From positions 1 to 13,118 of the forward strand of contig DUWJ01000134.1 of NCBI GenBank assembly GCA_012842765.1: DNA of 13,118 nucleotides, written 5' to 3'. The notes under the pieces were generated by a model. It did not search any database, was not told where the DNA came from, and saw only the letters and a program-made list of their open reading frames with translations. A program made the translations under genes and the position numbers. Position 1 is the stretch's first letter. Each line of letters starts with the position of its first letter. Source of the stretch: Bacillota bacterium (lineage in GTDB: Bacteria; Bacillota; DTU025). Positions 5,486-13,118 of this stretch are shown piece after piece.

Positions 5486-7750
5486 ATGGGCGGAGATCTC
5501 CTTGGCGCATTGAATGAGCCGCAGAGAGAGGCCGTCGTTTGTGTCGACGGCCCGCTTCTCATTCTTGCCGGCGCAGGGAGCGGAAAAACCAGGGTCCTCA
5601 CGCATAGAGCAGCCTACCTGATATCGGAAAGAAGGGTGCCTCCATACAGAATACTGGCTGTGACGTTTACCAACAAGGCTGCCAAGGAAATGAAGAACAG
5701 AGTAGAAGAACTCGTTGGTGCGCGTGCGGACCTCATGTGGATATCAACATTTCACTCTTTGTGCGCGAGAATGTTGAGAGAGGACATACCCTCACTTGGT
5801 TACAAGAAGAGCTTTACGATACTGGATGAATCTGATCAAACGGCCGTGGTAAAGAAGTGTCTCGATGACCTCAACATTTCCGGCGACATGTTCAAGCCGC
5901 AGGCAGTGCTCGCTGCCATCAGCTCTGCAAAGAATGAGTTGATAGGTCCTGAGGAACTTGAGGCCAATGCACGCGATCCCAGAACTCGTACGATGGGGCA
6001 GATATATGCGGCCTATCAGAGCACGCTTGTTCGAGGCAATGCTCTGGATTTTGACGATCTCATAACCCTTGCAGTGAGGTTGCTCCGGGAATGTCCCGAG
6101 ATTCTCGAGAAATGGCAGGACAGATTCGAATACCTGATGGTAGATGAATATCAGGACACTAACCATGCCCAGTACATTCTCGTCAAACTCCTTGCAGCAA
6201 GGAGTAGGAACCTGTGTGTAGTGGGGGATGACGACCAATCGATATACGAATGGCGCGGCGCCGATATCCGTAACATCCTGGATTTCGAGCGTGATTATCC
6301 CGAAGCCCGTGTGATCAAGCTGGAGCAGAACTATAGGTCAACCCAGAACATCCTTAATGCAGCGAATTGCGTGATAGCCAACAACAAAGGGCGTAAGGAC
6401 AAGAGCCTTTGGACTTCCCGAGGTTCGGGCTCTCCGATCTTTGTGTACTGTGCCGAGAATGAAAGGGATGAGGGAAGGTTCATTGCAGACGAGATTCAGC
6501 GGCTTGCAGCTCTTGAAGGAAGGGCGTATCGCGCCTTTGCAGTACTATACAGGGTAAATGCGCAGTCGAGGGCGATAGAAGAAGTCCTCTTGAATAGGGG
6601 CATGCCGTACAAGATCGTCGGCGGCCTCAAGTTCTACGAGCGGCGCGAGATAAAGGATGTCCTGGCCTACTTGCGAGTGATTGAGAACCCCGAGGATTCC
6701 CTTGCCCTTGAACGGATAATCAATGTTCCGCGTAGGGGAATAGGTGATGCTACACTTGCCATAGTCCGCAGACTCTCAGAAGAGGCCGGAGTTCCACTCT
6801 ACGCAGGGGTCGAATTGGCGGTCCGAGCGTCGGATACTCCGAGCCGAGCCAGGAGCGGGTTATCGCAGTTTCTCCAGTTGATGGAGGGCCTCCAATCGCG
6901 CAAAGGGGAGGCTACGGTCTCTCAGCTTGTAGAGATGGTTCTCGAAAAGACTGGCTACATTCGTGAGCTGGAACGGGAACAGACTCTGGAGGCCGAGGGC
7001 AGAATAGAGAACCTCAGAGAGCTTCTCACCGTGACTCAGGAATTTGAGGCCAGGCGTATGGAGAATTCTGTTGAGGATGGCGGTGGACCGACAGATATTG
7101 GAGCTTTTCTCGAGGAAGTCTCACTCCTTACCGATCTGGACAGGGCAGACCTTTCAGATGATTCCATTACACTGATGACGATGCATGCAGCCAAGGGCCT
7201 CGAGTTCCCCGTGGTTTTCATCGCTGGCATGGAAGAGAATATCTTTCCCCTTGCGCGATCCGCCCGCGAGGAGCGCTCTCTCGAGGAGGAACGGCGTCTT
7301 TGTTACGTGGGGATCACGCGCGCAAAGGACAGGCTATACCTTGTGCATTCTGTGATGCGCATGATCTATGGTTCGACGATGGCAAACGCGCCGTCGCGAT
7401 TTCTGGGCGAGATTCCAAAGGAGCTGCTGGCCGATGCGATGCATGATAGGCGAAGCCTCTGGGGCAGATCGGACGGGCCCGCTTCGCCGGTTATACGTGC
7501 TCACTCCGTGGAAGGGCGGTCTGGGACAGCATGGAACCGGGGCGACAGCAGTGACGGGGGAGGCGAAAACCACGGCGGGGACGGTAGTGCAGAGTATTCT
7601 GCCGGTGATCGCGTCAGGCATGCCAAGTTCGGTGAAGGAACGGTTGTGGCCGTGGCAAGAGGCGGGAATGATTGGGTCATAACAGTGGCGTTCCCCGGAG
7701 GGGGAATCAAGCATTTGGCGCAGAGCTTTGCGCCCATGGAGAGAATCTAG
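5486..7750 (+). CDS. pcrA: PcrA/UvrD-type ATP-dependent DNA helicase
   Basis: This superfamily 1A 3'-5' DNA helicase unwinds DNA in repair and plasmid replication, and clears RNA polymerase and RecA filaments. All core motifs are visible in 754 residues: Walker A GAGSGKT (29-35), TFTNKAAKEM (motif Ia), Walker B DEYQDT (220-225), GDDDQSIYEWRGAD (motif III), QNYRS (281-285, motif IV), TMHAAKGLEFPVVF (motif V) and GITRAKDR (609-616, motif VI). After a Gly/Asp/Ser-rich linker, a Tudor-like domain begins near residue 707 (GDRVRHAKFGEGTVV) and runs to the end; in PcrA this domain binds RNA polymerase. That tail and the neighbouring ligA favour PcrA over Rep. The start is ATG at 5486, four bases after gltX, with GGAGG at 5472-5476. 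It is intact and of normal length. Confidence 0.97.
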   Translation: MGGDLLGALNEPQREAVVCVDGPLLILAGAGSGKTRVLTHRAAYLISERRVPPYRILAVTFTNKAAKEMKNRVEELVGARADLMWISTFHSLCARMLREDIPSLGYKKSFTILDESDQTAVVKKCLDDLNISGDMFKPQAVLAAISSAKNELIGPEELEANARDPRTRTMGQIYAAYQSTLVRGNALDFDDLITLAVRLLRECPEILEKWQDRFEYLMVDEYQDTNHAQYILVKLLAARSRNLCVVGDDDQSIYEWRGADIRNILDFERDYPEARVIKLEQNYRSTQNILNAANCVIANNKGRKDKSLWTSRGSGSPIFVYCAENERDEGRFIADEIQRLAALEGRAYRAFAVLYRVNAQSRAIEEVLLNRGMPYKIVGGLKFYERREIKDVLAYLRVIENPEDSLALERIINVPRRGIGDATLAIVRRLSEEAGVPLYAGVELAVRASDTPSRARSGLSQFLQLMEGLQSRKGEATVSQLVEMVLEKTGYIRELEREQTLEAEGRIENLRELLTVTQEFEARRMENSVEDGGGPTDIGAFLEEVSLLTDLDRADLSDDSITLMTMHAAKGLEFPVVFIAGMEENIFPLARSAREERSLEEERRLCYVGITRAKDRLYLVHSVMRMIYGSTMANAPSRFLGEIPKELLADAMHDRRSLWGRSDGPASPVIRAHSVEGRSGTAWNRGDSSDGGGENHGGDGSAEYSAGDRVRHAKFGEGTVVAVARGGNDWVITVAFPGGGIKHLAQSFAPMERI

Positions 7751-9799
<2,049 letters not shown>

Positions 9800-9809
9800 T
9801 CCTTGTGAT

Positions 9810-9817
9810 GGTGGTGA
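9810..9817 (+). promoter_or_regulatory. Ribosome binding site deciding the gatC start
   Basis: GGTGGTGA matches the extended Shine-Dalgarno GGAGGTGA at seven of eight positions, with its core eight bases before TTG at 9823. This argues that the clustered in-frame GTG/ATG codons at 9805-9816 belong to the binding site and are not the start. Confidence 0.6.
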
Positions 9818-9822
9818 GTGAA

Positions 9823-10128
9823 TTGAGCATTTCAAAGGAGGAGACAGCCCATATTGCCGAATTGGCTAGGTTGAGCCTGAATGAATCAGAACTTGCTCAG
9901 GCACAACATGACCTTTCTGAGATAATCGATTACATGAACAAAATTGCCGGGCTAAATACGGACGGGGTGGCGCTGACCATTCAACCTTGTCCGGTCGCCA
10001 ATGTATGGCGCGAGGACGTGGTTCTGCCCTCGCTCAATCGTGAGGAGGTACTTGCCAATGCCCCCGACAGGCAGGGCGAGTTCTTCCGGGTGCCAAGGAT
10101 AATCGAGGCAGAGGGGGCAGACGAATGA
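9823..10128 (+). CDS. gatC: Asp-tRNA(Asn)/Glu-tRNA(Gln) amidotransferase subunit C
   Basis: GatC is the small subunit that wraps around GatA and GatB and stabilises the amidotransferase. From TTG at 9823 it is 101 residues. The start gives ISKEETAHIAELARLSL at the N-terminus, matching the usual GatC opening (xITKEEVxHIAxLARLxL), followed by the D-L-x-x-I-I-D-Y-M-N helix and the C-terminal block ending in FFRVPRIIE. In-frame GTG at 9805, ATG at 9808 and GTG at 9811 or 9814 are possible but would add non-conserved residues and would consume the ribosome binding site at 9810-9817. The stop overlaps the gatA start in ATGA, indicating translational coupling. Confidence 0.94.
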   Translation: MSISKEETAHIAELARLSLNESELAQAQHDLSEIIDYMNKIAGLNTDGVALTIQPCPVANVWREDVVLPSLNREEVLANAPDRQGEFFRVPRIIEAEGADE

Positions 10129-11627
10129 AGCTGTGCGACATGACCATTCACGAGCTTGCAGCATTGCTTCGGGCAGGAGAAGTCACATCCACGGAGATAA
10201 CCGAGTCTGTCTTTGATCGGATAGATCAGGTAGAGGAATCAGTTGGCGCTTATGTGACCACCGCCCGCGACCAGGCGTTTGAACAGGCAGCTGCGGCAGA
10301 TAAGCGACTGCTTCAAGCGCGGAAAAGAGGAAGTCTCTCTGATATCAGCCCGCTGATGGGGATTCCATTGGCATTGAAGGACAATATCTGTACCCGGGGC
10401 ATCAGGACAACGTGTGCTTCGAAGATGCTTGCGGATTTTGTGCCGCCATACGATGCGACTGTAGCCAGGCGTCTCGGGGACTTGGGCGCAGTAATTGTAG
10501 GGAAGACCAACATGGACGAGTTTGCCATGGGATCATCAACGGAGAACTCGGCATTCCACGTTACCCGGAATCCGTGGGATTTTGAGAGGGTGCCCGGGGG
10601 CTCTAGCGGGGGCTCAGCGGCGGCGGTGGCGGCCGGAGAGGCCATAGGCGCCTTAGGGACAGATACAGGGGGTTCAGTGCGGCAACCCGCCTCATTCTGC
10701 GGACTCGTCGGATTGAAGCCGACGTATGCACGGGTGAGCAGATACGGAGTAGTGGCATTTTCGTCATCTCTAGACCAAGTTGGCCCTATTACCCGGGACG
10801 TTTGGGACTGTGCAATCATGTTGAGAGCAATAGCAGGCCGTGACGAACGTGACGCGACGTCTTCACCTGAACCGGTTCCTGATTACTGCGGATCTCTGAA
10901 AGAGACAGACAGAGATTTTACTATTGGGGTGCCTTCCGAATTCATGCATTCAGGGCTCGATAGTGGCATCAGGGAACTGATCGATAATGCAGTGCGTGCT
11001 CTGGAAGACGCGGGAGCGCGAATTGTGGAGGTATCGTTGCCACATTCGGACTATGCGATTGCAGTCTACTACCTTATTGCCACCGCCGAGGCCAGCTCGA
11101 ACCTGGCGCGTATGGATGGGATTAGGTATGGCTTTCGAGCCGAGGATGCCCATGGCGTTCAGGCAGTGATAAGGCAGAGCAGAAGCGAGGGGTTTGGTCC
11201 CGAGGTGAAGCGCCGCATCATGTTGGGCACCCACGCGTTGAGCTCGAAGCATTATGATGAGTACTATCTCAAGGCACTGAAGGCACGAACTCTAATACTA
11301 GGTGACGTGAAAGAAGTTCTCGAGAAATGTGATTGCATCATCTCGCCGACGTCGCCGACGGTGGCGTTCAGAATAGGCGAAAAGCTAGATGACCCCGTGG
11401 CCCTGTATTTGATGGATGTTTACACAACCATAGCTAACCTTTCAGGCATGCCTGCGGTATCCGTGCCATGCGGGACCCTTAAAGGACTCCCTGTCGGAGC
11501 CCAACTTATAGGGAGGGCTTTTGACGAGGGCACACTATTTCGCATTGCCCATCTGTTGGAGCAGGCATGCGGCGAGTCGGTAAAGCGGCCGCCACTTGAA
11601 GCCATGAAAGGGGGGCGTGACAGATGA
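10125..11627 (+). CDS. gatA: Asp-tRNA(Asn)/Glu-tRNA(Gln) amidotransferase subunit A
   Basis: GatA is the glutaminase subunit. It releases ammonia from glutamine, which is channelled to GatB to amidate Glu-tRNA(Gln) or Asp-tRNA(Asn). It is 500 residues, slightly above the usual 480-490. It belongs to the amidase signature family with a Ser-cisSer-Lys triad: Lys85 (in LALKDNI), cis-Ser160 (in GGSSGGS) and nucleophile Ser184 (in TDTGGSVRQPA). The 24-residue spacing between the serines agrees with S. aureus GatA (Ser154/Ser178). The conserved FCGLVGLKPTYARVSRYG stretch follows. The match to GatA over its whole length and its place between gatC and gatB exclude a stand-alone amidase. ATG at 10125 overlaps the gatC stop by 4 bases, with a purine-rich AGAGGGGG just upstream. 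Confidence 0.97.
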   Translation: MKLCDMTIHELAALLRAGEVTSTEITESVFDRIDQVEESVGAYVTTARDQAFEQAAAADKRLLQARKRGSLSDISPLMGIPLALKDNICTRGIRTTCASKMLADFVPPYDATVARRLGDLGAVIVGKTNMDEFAMGSSTENSAFHVTRNPWDFERVPGGSSGGSAAAVAAGEAIGALGTDTGGSVRQPASFCGLVGLKPTYARVSRYGVVAFSSSLDQVGPITRDVWDCAIMLRAIAGRDERDATSSPEPVPDYCGSLKETDRDFTIGVPSEFMHSGLDSGIRELIDNAVRALEDAGARIVEVSLPHSDYAIAVYYLIATAEASSNLARMDGIRYGFRAEDAHGVQAVIRQSRSEGFGPEVKRRIMLGTHALSSKHYDEYYLKALKARTLILGDVKEVLEKCDCIISPTSPTVAFRIGEKLDDPVALYLMDVYTTIANLSGMPAVSVPCGTLKGLPVGAQLIGRAFDEGTLFRIAHLLEQACGESVKRPPLEAMKGGRDR

Positions 11628-13078
11628 CTTCGGATTATGAAGTTGTTGTTGGAATAGAAGTCCACGTCGAGTTGGCTACTGAATCCAAGGTGTTCTGTGG
11701 GTGCAGGACAGCTTTCGGGGCCGAGCCGAATACCCAAACATGCCCCACATGCTTGGGCATGCCTGGCGCTCTTCCAGTGCTCAACAAGAGGGCATTGGAG
11801 TTCGCGATTCGCGCTGCTTTGGCCCTCAACTGTTCTGTAGCAGACTATACTAAATTCGATCGAAAGAACTACTTCTATCCTGACTTGCCCAAAGGTTATC
11901 AGATATCCCAGTATGACTGCCCAATAGGGAGCAATGGATACATGGACGTGGATGTCAATGGCGAGTCCAAACGGATAAGGATCAAAAGAGTTCATCTCGA
12001 GGAAGAGACGGCCAAACTGATGCATGCCGGAGATGACATTATTTCCGCCAGCCATTCGCTGCTCGATTTCAACAGGTCGGGGATTCCGCTGATCGAGATC
12101 GTATCTGAGGCGGACATGAGGTCCGCTGATGAGGCAAGGGCTTACCTCACTAAGCTTCGCTCCATATTGCTTGCTATCGGAGTATCTGACTGCAAGATGG
12201 AGGAGGGTTCCATGAGGTGTGAAGCTAACATCTCGGTGATGCCTCGCGGGTCTGAACAGTATGGTACGTTGGTAGAATTGAAGAACATCGCCTCTTTCCG
12301 GGCCGTGCACAGGGCCATTCAGTATGAGGCGGCGAGGCAGATAGAGATTGTGAGCTCTGGTGGAGAGGTGGCGAGGGAGACTCGCCATTGGGACGATGCC
12401 AAAGGCGAGACTGCGTTCATGAGGGGGAAGGAAGAGGCGCATGACTATCGCTATTTCCCCGAACCCGACCTTGGTCCAATCGTGATTGATAGGGCATGGG
12501 TGGAGAAGATCCGAGGTGAGCTGCCTGAGCTTCCTGACGCCAAGGCTGAGAGATACATGCGCGAATGGGATTTGCCGAAGTATGATGCTTGCCAGATCGC
12601 AGACTCCGCAGACCTTTCGGATTTATTCGAGAAGACCTGTGCCATCGTGGGAGAGGGGCGAGAGGTTGCCAAGTGGATATTGGGAGAGGTCATGGCGTCT
12701 CTTAATGCTACAGGTATTGAGCTGTCGGAATCCAAACTCACCCCGGAGCTTTTCGCAGAGCTCATAGATCTGATGACGACTGGGAAGATATCCGGCAAGA
12801 TTGCCAAGTCAGTCTTTGAGGATGTTTTTAGTAACGGCAGGCGCCCAAGCGACATAGTGAAAGAGCGCGGATTGCTACAGATAAGCGATGTTGGTGAACT
12901 TGTGACCATTGTCGAAAAGGTGATCGACGCTAATCCTGGCCCCGTAGCTGACTATCATGCCGGCAAAGAGAGGGCGTTGGGGTTCTTGGTAGGTCAGGTC
13001 ATGAAGGAGACTCGTGGCCGGGCAAATCCTCAGGAGACTAACAGGATCCTCAGGGAAGAGTTGGACAAGAGGGCTTGA
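11624..13078 (+). CDS. gatB: Asp-tRNA(Asn)/Glu-tRNA(Gln) amidotransferase subunit B
   Basis: GatB binds the misacylated tRNA, activates the acyl side chain with ATP and transfers ammonia from GatA. It is 484 residues, normal for the family. The N-terminal cradle domain shows VVGIEVHVEL (8-17), four zinc-type cysteines (C25, C27, C40, C43; CGC then CPTC), and KNYFYPDLPKGYQISQ. The middle holds VELKNIASFRAVHRAI and the DYRYFPEPDL block. The C-terminal third is the YqeY-like tail, with GKISGKIAKSVFEDV and GQVMKETRGRANPQ, which contacts the tRNA elbow. ATG at 11624 overlaps the gatA stop (ATGA), so gatC, gatA and gatB are coupled by successive 4-base overlaps. No terminator hairpin is visible in the 40 bases left after its stop. 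Confidence 0.97.
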   Translation: MTSDYEVVVGIEVHVELATESKVFCGCRTAFGAEPNTQTCPTCLGMPGALPVLNKRALEFAIRAALALNCSVADYTKFDRKNYFYPDLPKGYQISQYDCPIGSNGYMDVDVNGESKRIRIKRVHLEEETAKLMHAGDDIISASHSLLDFNRSGIPLIEIVSEADMRSADEARAYLTKLRSILLAIGVSDCKMEEGSMRCEANISVMPRGSEQYGTLVELKNIASFRAVHRAIQYEAARQIEIVSSGGEVARETRHWDDAKGETAFMRGKEEAHDYRYFPEPDLGPIVIDRAWVEKIRGELPELPDAKAERYMREWDLPKYDACQIADSADLSDLFEKTCAIVGEGREVAKWILGEVMASLNATGIELSESKLTPELFAELIDLMTTGKISGKIAKSVFEDVFSNGRRPSDIVKERGLLQISDVGELVTIVEKVIDANPGPVADYHAGKERALGFLVGQVMKETRGRANPQETNRILREELDKRA

Positions 13079-13118
13079 GGACATATTGTTAAGCTCGAAG
13101 AATTTGGGTTGCCCCTCG

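Noticed and set aside
4945..5601. 218-codon minus-strand frame across the gltX-pcrA junction
   Set aside because: It runs antisense to conserved protein motifs and crosses a tight operon junction; its composition is that of a shadow frame.
7510..7600. Gly/Asp-rich stretch of PcrA considered as a frameshift or inserted sequence
   Set aside because: The frame stays open and reaches a well-formed Tudor-like domain; a variable linker at this point is normal for PcrA.
11420..12442. Long open frame (340 codons) on the minus strand across gatA and gatB
   Set aside because: It is a shadow frame opposite two clearly conserved genes. Its translation is rich in Arg, Pro, His and Ser with no domain I recognise, and it has no ribosome binding site of note.

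Overview
The window looks like a chromosomal housekeeping segment from a moderately GC-rich bacterium, most likely a Bacillota (clostridial-type) lineage. Three things point there. The order pcrA-ligA-gatC-gatA-gatB is a well-known Bacillota arrangement. Ribosome binding sites are strong and sit in front of several TTG starts. The nearest recognisable relatives of the proteins are of Firmicutes type. This is a judgement from family knowledge; no search was run.

Layout: bases 1-288 hold no gene I can defend, only a candidate -10 box, small dyads and a short hydrophobic minus-strand frame. From 289 to 13078 nine genes are packed on the plus strand with junctions from a 7-nt overlap to a 24-nt gap, so they probably form one operon. 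In order they are an EamA/DMT-family membrane transporter, tldD, tldE (pmbA), gltX, pcrA, ligA, gatC, gatA and gatB. The last 40 bases are downstream of gatB and cut off by the window edge.

Functional groups: TldD and TldE form a heterodimeric zinc protease that trims peptides or unfolded polypeptides. GltX charges tRNA with glutamate, and GatCAB converts misacylated Glu-tRNA(Gln) and/or Asp-tRNA(Asn) to the amide form. These two translation functions flank PcrA (helicase) and LigA (NAD-dependent ligase), both used in DNA repair and replication. All nine reading frames are intact and close to family length.

I found no mobile element, CRISPR array, RNA gene or clear novel system. The most interesting points are a GluRS that has an arginine at the position linked to tRNA(Glu)/tRNA(Gln) discrimination although it is encoded beside gatCAB, an apparently altered zinc site in the same enzyme, the unexplained transporter-tldD-tldE linkage with no visible peptide substrate gene, and a near-perfect 22-nt palindrome inside ligA.
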